Source: Lacinutrix neustonica
GTDB lineage: Bacteria > Bacteroidota > Bacteroidia > Flavobacteriales > Flavobacteriaceae
Assembly: GCF_026625145.1 (NCBI RefSeq)
Contig: NZ_CP113088.1
Location: 496,001 to 560,000, forward strand
Reading direction: 5' to 3'
DNA: 64,000 nucleotides
Shown here: positions 19,716 to 30,062 of the stretch, piece after piece
Layout of the letters: each line of letters starts with the position of its first letter
Numbering within the stretch: position 1 is the first letter of the stretch
Notes under the pieces: model-generated
Database searches by the model: none
What the model saw: only the letters and a program-made list of their open reading frames with translations
What the model was told of the DNA's origin: nothing
Program-made: the position numbers and the translations under genes

Positions 19716-20664
19716 TTACTGAACCAACTTTGCTATGATATCTTTCACAGGTAGAATCGCTTTGGTATGTTCAATACTAGGACCAGCAACCCATACCGTT
19801 TTATACGTCGCTTTTTTAGCTGCATTTTCAGTCGCTTTCATACCTATTGAAAAGCGAATCATTTTAACCCACTTTTTTAGCTTTTTATTTTTATTTAATA
19901 CCGATTCCAACCAAGACTCTTTGGTTCCTATTTTTTGAACATAAGGGGTGTTAATTACTGTACAGGGCGTACCGTGAAATACGTTGTGTCATGATGATAT
20001 CTTCTGAGCCGTAATCGACACAAGCCTGTTTGTATTCGTCGGTCACACCTGCTTCTACAGAAGCAATAAAAGGGCTTCCCACTGAAACACCCGCAGCACC
20101 ATAACTTATCATTTTGTCGATATCGCCCTTGTGCCCTACACCTCCCGCTGAAATAACTGGGATATCTAATTTTTCACTTAATAGGTTTGTTAATTCTTTT
20201 GGAGATAAATTCCCTCGGTGTCCGCCTGCTTCATTATTTACTGCAATCGCCGCATCGGCGCCTAGTTGTTGTACTTTTTCAGCAAAATGTAAATCGGTAA
20301 CATCGCAAAACACTTTAATCCCAACTTTATGTGCTTGTTTAATAGTTTCTTCCGGACTTCCTAAAGAAGTAATAATAAAATCGCACCCTTCTTGGCACAG
20401 CACTTCTAACTGTCCCTTATACTTTAAGTTTGATTTATTCACGATTAAATTAAAGCCAAAGGAGCCTCCTTCTACTTTATTCGCTTTCAGTTCTTGAATG
20501 GCAGCACGCAATTCCTCTAAAGTTCTATAGTTTAGAGCTGGAATACATCCTGCAATCCCCCCTTTCATGGCCTCGGTTACCATGGCCACGTTAGAGACCA
20601 AAAACATTGGAGCTTGAATGATTGGGTATTTAATATTTAGGAGCTGTGTAAGTTTGGTTTGCAT
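19716..20664 (-). CDS. Nitronate monooxygenase family protein (frameshifted)
   Basis: An FMN-dependent TIM-barrel enzyme of the 2-nitropropane dioxygenase family, about 316 residues when repaired. The N-terminus QLLNIKYPIIQAPM, GFNLIVNKS, NNEAGGHRG, ISAGGVGHKGDI and GAAGVSVGSPFIA cover the flavin and phosphate-binding sites. The ATG at 20664 gives the usual family start. The break near 19973 (tcacgg) becomes tccgg when corrected and joins ISGTPCTVINTP to the C-terminal helices. In the cell it probably detoxifies nitronates. Confidence 0.85.
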
Positions 20665-20815
20665 ATTTTTTATTATTCCCATATAAATTAGGAATGTATT
20701 TTATTAAACAGAATAATTGTATTGTTCTTAAATAAAAGAACACGTACAAATATAATGATTAATTTATTATGCGTGCATAATTGTTATAAAGACTAATCAT
20801 ATCCCATTTGTATCT

Positions 20816-20886
20816 CTAAGCTTGTCGAAGTTTTTCAAGCTAAAAAAAACATTTAAATAAGCGAGAAAAGTCTTCGACAAGCTCAG
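20816..20886. repeat. Inverted repeat with CTTCGACAAGCTCAG arm
   Basis: Arms GCTTGTCGAAG (20820-20830) and CTTCGACAAGC (20872-20882) face each other across about 41 AT-rich bases. The same CTTCGACAAGCTCAG word recurs at 62215-62229 before the adenine deaminase gene. It looks like a short interspersed element of this genome rather than a gene terminator. Confidence 0.65.
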
Positions 20887-20932
20887 TTTTACATTGGGTT
20901 TCACAGTTGTATTAAGAGCCAAATTATAAAAC

Positions 20933-20962
20933 AAAAAAAACGCAATCAAATGAATGATTGCG
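20933..20962 (-). terminator. Terminator of the lipoprotein gene
   Basis: Stem CGCAATCA / TGATTGCG (20941-20962) with a six-base loop, followed on the minus strand by eight T. It is 21 bases past the stop of the lipoprotein gene. Confidence 0.8.
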
Positions 20963-20982
20963 CAGTAAAATAATAAATAAAA

Positions 20983-21508
20983 TTACATTCTAGTGTAGGT
21001 CATAATTACATCAACAAAAGTGGTCACTTTAAAACCTTGTACTATACTCTCCTCTGTTTGCCTATAACTTAATTTTAAAGTAGTTGCTGTAACTTCTAAA
21101 ACAGTTGCTACAGAAATTTCACCATCATTATCAATAGTTAATTGGTTTCCGAGATAGACTCCAGGAACCATTCCCTAAAAACTCTAGGTTTTCTACTGTG
21201 TTGGTTTGTGTTTGTCCTAAGGTTGTCGTTGTTAATTCAATACTATAAGAACCATTTGACACCACTTGATTTGGGTCTTCTGTGAAAGTTAATGTGTAGT
21301 CAACATCATAAGCTTCTCCTACAAAAGTAGAATTGATACTTTGGCCTTGGCCTGTTGTCGTTGATGCTCCTGTATAATCAACATCTTGACCGATCCACGT
21401 TCCTAGAATACTTTCAGATGCAATAGGCGCATCTGTAGTGTCGTCATCACTAGTACATGCAGATAACACGAGAAATAAGGCAATAAGTAATACGTTTAAT
21501 TTTTTCAT
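20983..21508 (-). CDS. Small lipoprotein, lipocalin-like (frameshifted)
   Basis: About 174 residues when repaired. The signal sequence ends in the lipobox LSAC, followed by an acidic linker (TSDDDTTDA) that often marks outer-membrane lipoproteins in Bacteroidota. SILGTWIGQ starts a beta-rich domain resembling lipocalin-like DUF families of this phylum. The break near 21150 (tctcgg for tccgg) restores SLSGNQLTIDN, continuing the beta strands to the end. The function is unknown. Confidence 0.7.
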
Positions 21509-21603
21509 AATACATTTGGGTTTATGGTCACAAATCTATAAAATTTTAAAATATCATCAATTTTTAAAAATAATAATTGGTTATTTTTTAAAATAATAGG
21601 TCA

Positions 21604-21640
21604 AAAAAAAAAACGCAACCATATGAATGATTGCGTTTTT
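21604..21640 (-). terminator. Terminator of dnaK
   Basis: Stem CGCAACCA / TGATTGCG with one G-T pair, flanked by A and T runs on both sides, 20 bases after the dnaK stop. The sequence is very like the terminator at 20941, so the two are probably copies. Confidence 0.75.
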
Positions 21641-21661
21641 AGTATGAAAACACTAAATTAT

Positions 21662-23579
21662 TTATTTCACTTCTTCGAAATCTACGTCTTCCACATCACT
21701 TTCGCTAGCTTCTTGACCTTTAGCTCCTGCTCCTGCATCTGTAGGACCAGCTTGCTCTGCTCCTCCTTGAGCGTCTGCTTGTGCCTTGTACATTTCTTCA
21801 CTTGCTACTTTCCAAGCTTCGTTAATTTTTTCTAACGCTGGCTCAATAACTGCAATATCTTTCGTTTCGTATGCTGTTTTTAATTCAGCTAAAGCATCTT
21901 CGATTGGTTTTTTCTTATCATCAGATAATTTATCACCAAACTCAGTTAATTGCTTTTCCGTTTGGAAAATCATAGAATCTGCTTCGTTTAATTTCTTAGC
22001 ATTTTCTGCAGCTTTGGCATCGGCCTCAGCATTTGCTTCAGCATCTGCTTTCATCGCTTTAATTTCTTCTTCAGTTAAACCGAGAAGACGCTTCAATACG
22101 AATATCTTGTGTCTTGTTCGTTGCTTTATCTGTAGCTGAAACCTTTATGATTCCGTTAGCATCAATATCAAACGTTACTTCAATTTGCGGTGTTCCTCTT
22201 TGTGCTGGTGGAATACCATCTAAGTGAAAACGTCCTATTGTTTTATTATCTCCAGCCATTGCTCTTTCACCTTGTAACACGTGAATTTCTACTGAAGGTT
22301 GGTTGTCTGCTGCCGTTGAGAATACCTGTGATTTTTTTGTAGGAATCGTTGTATTGGCTTCAATAAGTTTCGTCATCACGTTACCCATTGTTTCTATACC
22401 TAATGATAAAGGTGTTACATCTAAAAGTAATACATCTTTAACATCTCCTGTAAGTACTCCACCTTGAATGGCTGCTCCTAAAGAAACAACTTCATCAGGA
22501 TTCACACCTTTACTTGGTGCTTTTCCAAAGAATTTTTCTACAGCTTCCTGTACTGCTGGAATACGTGTAGACCCTCCTACTAATATAATCTGATCAATAT
22601 CAGATTTTGATAATCCTGCTGCTTTTAACGCTGTTTGACAAGGCTCTATTGTTCTTTTAACTAAATCATCAATTAACTGTTCGAATTTAGAACGTGTTAA
22701 TGTACGTACTAAGTGTTTTGGTCCACTTGCTGTTGCTGTAATGTATGGTAAATTGATTTCAGTCTGCTCTGAAGAAGATAATTCAATCTTCGCTTTTTCT
22801 GCAGCTTCTTTAATACGTTGTAAAGACATTGGATCTTTTCTTAAGTCCATTCCTTCTTCGTTATTAAACTCATCAGCTAACCAATCAATAATTTTTTGAT
22901 CGACATCATCACCACCTAAGTGTGTATCACCATCTGTTGATAATACTTCAAAGACACCATCACCCAATTCTAAGATAGAAACATCATGTGTTCCTCCTCC
23001 AAAATCAAACACTACTATTTTTTGGTCTGTTCCTTTTTTGTCCATACCATAAGCTAAAGCTGCTGCTGTTGGCTCGTTGATAATACGACGTACTTTTAAA
23101 CCTGCAATTTCACCAGCTTCTTTAGTCGCTTGACGCTGTGCATCATTAAAATAAGCAGGAACAGTAATTACTGCTTCACTCACTGAAGTACCTAAGTAAT
23201 CTTCAGCTGTTTTTTTCATTTTTTGAAGTATCATAGCAGATAATTCTTGTGGCGTATATAAACGACCATCAATATCAACACGTGGTGTGTCATTATCTCC
23301 TTTTACTACTTTATAAGGTACGCGTTCTGCTTCTTTTTTAGACTCAGAATACTTGTTACCCATAAAACGCTTAATTGAATAAACTGTTTTAGTTGGGTTT
23401 GTTACCGCTTGTCTTTTTGCTGGATCTCCAACTTTAATTTCTCCACCTTCTACAAAGGCAATTACCGAAGGAGTTGTTCTTTTTCCTTCCGCATTAGGGA
23501 TAACTACTGGCTCGTTACCTTCCATTACAGAAACGCAAGAGTTGGTAGTTCCTAAATCGATTCCAATAATCTTACTCAT
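21662..23579 (-). CDS. dnaK: Chaperone DnaK (Hsp70), frameshifted
   Basis: ATP-dependent Hsp70 chaperone, about 638 residues when repaired, the full normal length. The ATPase domain starts [16 protein letters not shown] and contains [26 protein letters not shown] and [13 protein letters not shown]. The substrate-binding domain includes [15 protein letters not shown] and [21 protein letters not shown]. The C-terminal lid ends in [11 protein letters not shown]. The frame breaks near 22082 where coding tctcggt replaces tccggt; the repair gives EASSGLTEEEI, the universally seen junction. Because dnaK is close to indispensable, the break is almost surely not biological. Confidence 0.96.
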
Positions 23580-23648
23580 AATTTTTATTTGTTTTAGTTT
23601 ACCGCTAATGCGGAAATGTGTTTTTATTATTATTTACGTTAGGATTAA

Positions 23649-23665
23649 GTCAATGATTATGCCAA
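23649..23665 (-). promoter_or_regulatory. Possible sigma-54-type promoter of dnaK
   Basis: The minus strand reads TTGGCATAATCATTGAC, close to the TGGCAC-N5-TTGC consensus, 70 bases before the dnaK start. No CIRCE-type inverted repeat is present. This is a match by eye only. Confidence 0.4.
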
Positions 23666-23699
23666 GCCAAAATGACTGACACGATGTCATAAAAATAAA

Positions 23700-23727
23700 A
23701 TAGGCTACCATATGTTGGTAGCCTATT
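23700..23727 (-). terminator. Terminator of the first metallopeptidase gene
   Basis: Strong stem ATAGGCTACCA / TGGTAGCCTAT around a five-base loop, with four A before it, located 27 bases after the stop of the peptidase gene and ahead of dnaK. Confidence 0.8.
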
Positions 23728-23753
23728 TAAAGGGATTACTGAATGACTTGTAT

Positions 23754-24654
23754 TTAGTCTTCTAACTGTTCAAATTCTTCTTGTGTCATTTCTCCACTAT
23801 TAATTTTTCTAAGTTCTTCTACTTTAGAAAGTATGAATTCGTGAACCTTATTATCAATGTCAGCTGGTTTATCCATATTCATTTTTAAAGTTGCAGGTAA
23901 TACATACTGATCATAGTAATAAAAGAAATAGTAATCAAAATTTGAAACAGTCAAGTTGTTCTCTCCTAAGTACCACCCTAAACGTGTTGCAGATCTTCTT
24001 TGAGCTGGTGTACCATGGTGACCAGGATTATTTACGCCATTATCTCCAATTTGATAAGCAAATTGAAACGCTGGACCAGCTTGTTGCCATGTTGCATTGT
24101 ATCCTGCAGGCTTACGCATATAATACCCTGCAAAACCATCGGCTTCCAACTCTTGAGCTCTTGCTGTATTCTCTCTCCTTGAAGGAAATCCATTTCTAAA
24201 TTGTAATTGGTGCCCTACTTCGTGAGCTTGAATCATCGCTGGTACTATCTCGGCCTTTAGATAATGCCTCTCTATAAATGTCTTCTCCAAATAAGATGTA
24301 CCCTTGTCCGTAAGAAATAGCATTATAGGTGCTCCCTGAGTTATCATGTACAAATGCAGTTGGTACCGTACTTATATTAAAGACGCTTGCAATTTTTGTG
24401 TTTTGGTTGAATAAGAAATTCGTTTGAGTCTGATTAACCATGGTATAATCATAATATGCATTTTGCCCCCAATTATTATCAATATAACTACAATCCTTTA
24501 AACCATCATTGAAGGAATGAATATCATAAAGTTTATCTGCCGAAACATTATTTTCTTCAACAACCATATCTTCTTCTTCATTACTGCAAGAAAAAAATGT
24601 CGCCATGGCTAAAAGTCCTGTAAACACAATTTTGTTTCTATTATATATTCTCAT
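23754..24654 (-). CDS. Zinc metallopeptidase lipoprotein, copy 1 (frameshifted)
   Basis: About 300 residues when repaired, paralogous to the intact gene at 25835. The N-terminus has a lipobox (TFFSCSN), so it is a lipoprotein. The active site is AHEVGHQLQF (HExxH) with a downstream ELEADGFAGYY that should supply the third, acidic zinc ligand, as in neutral zinc metallopeptidases of the YpfJ type. The C-terminal EEFEQLED motif matches the other copy. The break near 24251 (ccgag after ggc) is repaired by tccggag, giving SKGPEIVPAMIQAHE in line with the paralogue. Confidence 0.8.
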
Positions 24655-25178
24655 TTAAATTAAATTATGAATTAGTCATATTATTGATTAATTCGTTAAA
24701 CATTTGACAATTCTAAGTAAAATAATCCAGTTAAATTGATAATTCTTTAACGATTTTTTAAGAACAAAAGCACCGCCAACATTCATCGGGAATTGACTAC
24801 GGTTTAACGATTGGTCAGTTAATTAATAAATAAACCGACTACACTAGTTGTCAATAGGTTACACTCATTATATCATATAAATAAGAGAAAATTAAAGTTT
24901 CAAATAGTGATGCGCAAATTTGTTCAAGAGCAGCAGACCAACGGACACTACCTTACACCAGTAGTATCTAAGATTAAAATGCCGCGGTATCTAATTAATT
25001 TATAAGAGATAGCGTGGAAAGCCATAGATAAAAAGCAAGTATTAAAGATTAACAGTTATTCGTGTTAAAAACTGCGTTTAAATCATAGAAATTAATTTGG
25101 TACAATATATGATAAGTAATAAGCAAATGTATATCACCACTAATTAAAAAGGTCTTAGTACCTTTAAAAAAAAATATT
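24655..25178. other. Intergenic stretch with no gene seen
   Basis: About 520 AT-rich bases between the divergent metallopeptidase and lipoprotein genes. No ORF with homology, RNA gene or strong hairpin was found. Confidence 0.5.
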
Positions 25179-25709
25179 ATGAAAAAACTCTTATCAGTAG
25201 TATTCGTTTTTGGCCTATTATTAACCGCTTGTCAAGGCAGCCAAGGCCCTCCGGGAAGGGATGGCTTTGATGGTTTCGATGGAGCTAATGGCCAAGATGG
25301 CGGACTTATTGTTTCCAGTGCTTTTGAAGTAGAAGTTAATTTTAATGCCGCTAATAACTATGAGATTTTTGAACCTTATGGATTTGAAGTCTTTCCTTCT
25401 GATGTTACTTTAGTTTATTTACTCCGGGATACGATCAACGGGCAAGATATTTGGAGGTTAACACCACAAAATGTCGAATTTAATACCGGAACATTAACGT
25501 ACAACTTTGATTTCACCCAAAGTGATGTAAGGCTGTTTTTAGACGGTACTATCGATTTTGGAACCTTAGATGCATCTTACACGCAAAACCAAATTTTTAG
25601 AGTAGTAGTTGTTCCTGCTGATAATGTAGATGGCTTAAATCGCGTAGATCTTTCAGATCTGGAAGCGGTTATGGGCTATAGTAGAATAGAGCGTTTTGAA
25701 AAAAAATAA
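25179..25709 (+). CDS. Lipoprotein with short collagen-like segment
   Basis: A 176-residue lipoprotein. The lipobox is LLTACQ, and it is followed at once by G-x-y triplets (GSQGPPGRDGFDGFDGANG), a short collagen-like stretch common in Bacteroidota surface lipoproteins. The rest is predicted beta-rich (VTLVYLLRDTINGQDIWRL) with no recognised enzyme motif. It shares a bidirectional terminator with the convergent metallopeptidase gene. The function is unknown. Confidence 0.75.
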   Translation: MKKLLSVVFVFGLLLTACQGSQGPPGRDGFDGFDGANGQDGGLIVSSAFEVEVNFNAANNYEIFEPYGFEVFPSDVTLVYLLRDTINGQDIWRLTPQNVEFNTGTLTYNFDFTQSDVRLFLDGTIDFGTLDASYTQNQIFRVVVVPADNVDGLNRVDLSDLEAVMGYSRIERFEKK

Positions 25710-25780
25710 CTCCGTTTAGACACTCTTTACATACTACACAGACTGATTTGTTCAGTAGATGAACTTAGTGAATCACATAA

Positions 25781-25813
25781 AAAAACCGGAACAATTAAAT
25801 GTTCCGGTTTTTT
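25781..25813. terminator. Bidirectional terminator between convergent genes
   Basis: Stem AAAACCGGAACA / TGTTCCGGTTTT with A and T tracts on the two sides, lying between the stops at 25709 and 25835. It can end transcription in both directions. Note that it contains an intact CCGGA. Confidence 0.85.
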
Positions 25814-25834
25814 TGTTTTATTGAAGTTTGAGCA

Positions 25835-26728
25835 TTACTCCAATTCGAAATATTCTTCGTCTGTCATTTCTCCACTTTGAATTCTAGCAAGTTCATCGAT
25901 ATGCGAACGAATGTAGGCATCTAACTTAGCATCAAAATACTCTGAGTTTACCTGTCTATATTGTCCATTTAACACGCCTGAATAATAATAGAAAAAGTTG
26001 TAATCAAAACTAGAGGCATTTAAACTGTAAGCTCCCAATAAGAACCCTAAACGTACTGCAGAACGTCTTTGATAATCTTTTCCATGGTGACTAGGACAGG
26101 TTGTACAATTATCGCCAATAGATGCTGCGAAATCATAAGCACTTGCTATTTGTGAAAAACTGGTTTTATTATACCCAGTAGGTCGTCTTAAATAATAGCC
26201 TGCCATACCATCTGCCTCTAATTCACCAGCTCTTGCTGTATTTTCGTTTACTGATGGATAATTGTAAGTGAACTGTAACTGGTGACCAAATTCGTGAGCT
26301 AAGATCATTGCGTTTACAATGTTCCCGCCTTTAGATAAAGCATCTTTATAAATGGCGTCTCCATAATAAATTTTACCCGAACCATAAGACAACGCATTAT
26401 AAGTAGATCCTGGATTAGAATTATCTTTAACCAAACGCAAGGTTACTGCTGGTCTTCCCCATACCGCAGCAATTTTACTGTTTTGGCTGTTCATGAAATT
26501 TGTTTTAGTCGTCGACCCCCAATTTGTGGTTAAATAAGCGGTACTACTCCAATTTCCATCCACATAACCGCACTCTTTTTGAGTTTCAGAAATGGATTCA
26601 TCAATTTTTTCGAAGATCACAGCTTCCATTGGCGCTTCTGTTTCATTCTCATCTGTACTGCATGACAATACAGTTGCTAAGGTAAATACACCCATTAAAA
26701 ATAAATTGTTGGTTTTTGTTGTTTTCAT
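25835..26728 (-). CDS. Zinc metallopeptidase lipoprotein, copy 2
   Basis: An intact 297-residue paralogue of the gene at 23754. The lipobox is LSCSTDENE. The active-site motif is AHEFGHQLQF, with ELEADGMAGYYLRRP downstream as the likely third ligand region. Other conserved features are HHGKDYQRRSAVRLGFLLGAY and the C-terminal EMTDEEYFELE. The pair flanks a collagen-like lipoprotein gene. Likely exported to the outer membrane, with unknown substrates. Confidence 0.83.
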   Translation of the reverse strand: MKTTKTNNLFLMGVFTLATVLSCSTDENETEAPMEAVIFEKIDESISETQKECGYVDGNWSSTAYLTTNWGSTTKTNFMNSQNSKIAAVWGRPAVTLRLVKDNSNPGSTYNALSYGSGKIYYGDAIYKDALSKGGNIVNAMILAHEFGHQLQFTYNYPSVNENTARAGELEADGMAGYYLRRPTGYNKTSFSQIASAYDFAASIGDNCTTCPSHHGKDYQRRSAVRLGFLLGAYSLNASSFDYNFFYYYSGVLNGQYRQVNSEYFDAKLDAYIRSHIDELARIQSGEMTDEEYFELE

Positions 26729-26918
26729 TTTTTGCTATTAGTTAAACATTAATAATCAATGTGTTATAGATATGACAATTTTAAACTAAATTTTATTACA
26801 AAATCATAAAATATTAACAATTTTTTAAGAATATTAATATGTTAGGATTTTGTCCTTTTTTTTAGTCTTTCGTCTGTTTTGTGCCCAATAAATTCTCTTT
26901 ATTATAGCCCTGACTTTA

Positions 26919-26950
26919 TTGAAAAAGTATAAAAATGTAAAGTATATTTG
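26919..26950 (+). promoter_or_regulatory. Bacteroidota-type promoter of sdaA
   Basis: A TTG at 26919-26921 and TATATTTG at 26943-26950, separated by 21 bases, match the -33 TTG and -7 TAnnTTTG elements of Bacteroidota housekeeping promoters. The start codon follows 24 bases later. Confidence 0.7.
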
Positions 26951-26974
26951 CCCCAATAAAACGTTTTCACAATT

Positions 26975-28398
26975 ATGGAATGTATTTCGGTTTTCGACAT
27001 GTTAAAAATAGGTGTAGGCCCCTCTAGCTCCCATACTTTAGGACCTTGGCGTGCTGCCGAACGCTGGTTGTATGAGTTGAAAGATGAAGACGTTTTCAAT
27101 AATGTTAATCGAGTAACTGTAGATTTATACGGCTCATTGTCATTAACTGGAAAAGGCCATGCTACAGATCTTGCGCTTATGTTAGGACTAAGTGGTTCAG
27201 ATCCGAGAGATTATTCCTACAGAAACGATTGATATTATCATCGCTTCAATAAATAATACCGAAAAATTAGTTTTAAATAATGAAAAAATAATAGATTTTA
27301 TTCCAAAAACGGATATAAAATTTAATAGAGAATTTCTTCCTTTTCATGCCAATGGGCTTACTTTTAAGGCCTATTCAAACGAAAAAATGATCCACACTTC
27401 TACCTTTTACTCTATAGGTGGTGGTTTTGTTGTAAAAGAAGAACGTACGGTACATAAGGAAAACACCGAATTAAAAAAGGAATTCCCCTTCCCTGTCGTT
27501 AAAGCGTCAGAGTTGTTAGCGTTTTGTATCGCTGAAAATAAATCCATTTCTGAGATTGTTTATGAAAATGAAAAATCACTTCGCTCGGAAGAAGACATCA
27601 ATTTTGAATTAAACAAAATCGGCAAACCATGCTAGAGTGTATGTTTATAGGCTGTCATACCGAAGGCAATTTGCCCGGCGGCTTAAATGTACGCCGTCGT
27701 GCTTTTGACATGCACAAAGGTTTAAACATTGAAATACCCTATGTAACCCCTCAAGATTGGCTAGAAAGTATTAGACAAAGTGAAGTAAAATTTAGGCAAA
27801 TTTTAAAATGGGTGAGCTGTTTTGCTTTAAGTGTTAATGAAGTAAATGCGGCCCTAGGCCGGGTCGTTACGGCCCCTACAAACGGGAGTGCGGGTGTTAT
27901 TCCATCGGTTTTAATGTATTATCTGGTGATTGAAAATCATGAGGCCGACTTTAATCACATTAAAAAATTCTTATTAGTGGCCAGTGAGATTGGTAGTCTC
28001 TTTAAAAAGGGAGCAACCATAAGTGCTGCCATGGGTGGATGTCAGGCCGAAATTGGTGTGTCGTCTGCTATGGCCGCGGCTGCCTTATGCGAGCTTTTAG
28101 GAGGTTCTCCGAACAAGTCATGATTGCTGCTGAAATTGCCATGGAACATCACTTAGGTTTAACCTGTGATCCCATTGCTGGTTTGGTGCAAATACCTTGT
28201 ATAGAACGTAACTCTATGGGTGCGATTAAAGCCATAAACGCTGCTGAATTGGCTTTAGAGACCGATCCTAAAAATGTAAAAGTCCCTTTAGACAAAGTTA
28301 TTGATACCATGTGGGAAACGGCAAAAGATATGAATACGAAGTATAAGGAAACGAGTGAAGGTGGCTTAGCTGTTAGGGTCAGTCTGTCTGACTGTTAA
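26975..28398 (+). CDS. sdaA: L-serine ammonia-lyase, single chain, iron-sulfur (three frameshifts)
   Basis: This enzyme deaminates L-serine to pyruvate with a [4Fe-4S] cluster. About 474 residues when repaired, with the beta domain first ([20 protein letters not shown]) and the alpha domain second ([52 protein letters not shown]). Cysteines in GCQAE, TCDP and PCIERN are the cluster ligands expected for the family. Breaks fall near 27215 (ccgaga for ccgga), 27621 (atcggc for atctggc) and 28111 (ccgaa for ccggaa). Confidence 0.92.
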
Positions 28399-28478
28399 AA
28401 TAAGAAATCTTATATACCGTCGTAGTGATTGGCTCTCATAAACGCTTGATAAAACAATACTGGAATTAGGGCAATACA

Positions 28479-28937
28479 TTAATTGTCACAATCCTCTCGC
28501 CTACGCGTATCTACTAAATAGAAAATTTTCCATTGATCGTTTTCTTTAATCAACTGAAAAGAATTAACGCCACAATGACTGAACACGCCATTGAACCAAA
28601 ATGTATAGTCCGTCCATGCATTGGCCATATTTCCATCGACTTGAATGTGATAACGCAATAGCTTTTCTTCAAATGACTGATCTTTTGGAATAGCAACGAT
28701 GGATTTTAAAAATTTTGGGAAATCTTGTGTCTCCAATTGTATAATTCCCGCTCTATTTTTCCCAATGGACTGAAGGATCACGTCTTTATAAATCACACTT
28801 TTAATAATCGTACTATCCTGTTTATGGAAACCTTCAAAAAAAGTAGTAATGGTTTGTTTTACTTCGGTTTCTATATCTGTTTGGGCAGATATACTTCCAA
28901 AACAAATAAAAAGTAAGAGTCCTAAATAGTAGTTCAT
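28479..28937 (-). CDS. Secreted NTF2-like (SnoaL) protein
   Basis: A 152-residue protein with a signal peptide ending near SISAQ. The alternation of helices and strands, TITTFFEGFHKQDSTIIKSVIYKDVILQS and MANAWTDYTFWFNGVFSHCGVNSFQLIKENDQWKIFYLVDTRRR, fits the nuclear transport factor 2-like fold. Catalysis cannot be deduced. It is convergent with sdaA and divergent from panB. Confidence 0.7.
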   Translation of the reverse strand: MNYYLGLLLFICFGSISAQTDIETEVKQTITTFFEGFHKQDSTIIKSVIYKDVILQSIGKNRAGIIQLETQDFPKFLKSIVAIPKDQSFEEKLLRYHIQVDGNMANAWTDYTFWFNGVFSHCGVNSFQLIKENDQWKIFYLVDTRRREDCDN

Positions 28938-29038
28938 AAAACGAAATTTATTGCAATGTATTGATTTTTAGAAGGAAATAAAAATCGAGGGTATATACTT
29001 ATTTTAGTATTTTTACACTCCAATTTAAAATTAACTAA

Positions 29039-29858
29039 ATGTCAGTAGCTAAAAACGATTACAAAAGAATTACCGTAAAAACCTTAGTGGATATGAAATC
29101 TAAGGGTGAAAAAATATCAATGCTTACGGCCTACGATTATACCATGGCTAAAATTGTTGATGGCGCTGGTATCGATGTGATTTTGGTTGGAGATTCTGCA
29201 AGTAATGTGATGGCGGGTCATGAGACGACCTTACCTATTACTGCGGATCAAATGATTTATCATGCCTCTTCTGTTATTCGTGCTACGGAACGTGCCTTAG
29301 TGGTGGTCGATTTACCTTTTGGAAGCTACCGAGAGTGATCCAAAAGAAGCCTTGCGTTCTGCCATACGTATCATGAAAGAATCTGGAGGACATGCGGTGA
29401 AAATGGAAGGTGGTCGTGAAGTTAAGGACTCCATCAAGCGCATCTTAAATGCGGGTATTCCTGTTATGGGCCATTTGGGTTTAACACCACAATCTATATA
29501 TAAATTTGGCACCTACACGGTAAGAGCTAAGGAAGACGAAGAAGCGCAACAACTTAAAGATGATGCTTTAATGTTAGAACGCGCGGGCTGTTTTGCTATA
29601 GTTTTAGAAAAAATACCTGCAAAACTGGCTGAAGAAGTGGCGCAAAGTGTCTCTATTCCAGTGATTGGAATTGGTGCCGGTAATGGGGTTGATGGGCAAG
29701 TACTAGTCACCCATGATATGATTGGGATGACACACGAATTCAATCCGCGGTTTTTACGTCGCTATATGAATTTGTATGAAGAGATGACCAGTGCGTTTCA
29801 TCAATATGGTAAAGATGTAAAGAGTGGTGATTTTCCAAATGACTCGGAACAATATTAA
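29039..29858 (+). CDS. panB: 3-methyl-2-oxobutanoate hydroxymethyltransferase (frameshifted)
   Basis: PanB makes ketopantoate in the pantothenate/CoA pathway. About 273 residues when repaired. Motifs are [68 protein letters not shown] and VLVTHDMIG. The Mg ligands correspond to the aspartates in GDSAS and VDLPF and a glutamate in KMEGG. The break near 29330 (accgag for a tccggag) leads to [11 protein letters not shown]. Frameshifting in a biosynthetic gene again suggests a sequence error. Confidence 0.93.
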
Positions 29859-29928
29859 TTTGAAGGCTTTCGATTTTTAGATGGGGTAGATTTTCAAAAC
29901 TTACTCCCATGAATAAAATACACAAAGC

Positions 29929-30033
29929 ATGCATCGATTTAAAGATTTAGAAATTTACAAAAAGAGTAGATTGTATAGTTCTGTAATTTATACTGTGACT
30001 TCTAAATTTAAATCGACCCCAAGTATTTAGCCC
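29929..30033 (+). pseudogene. Fragment of a four-helix-bundle (S23/IVP-type) protein
   Basis: A 34-codon ORF starts MHRFKDLEIYKKSRLYSS and stops after TVTSKFKS. This is the N-terminal helix of the small four-helix-bundle family (23S rRNA intervening-sequence type), which normally continues for about 120 residues with an AxSIPxNIAEG motif. No such continuation is found before rluA. It is a truncated remnant. Confidence 0.6.
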
Positions 30034-30062
30034 ATTTAATAATTCAAGAATCTAATCCTCCA

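Noticed and set aside
24900..25050. tRNA-like or rRNA-like segment
   Set aside because: No cloverleaf or TTCGA loop was found on inspection; it is ordinary AT-rich intergenic DNA.
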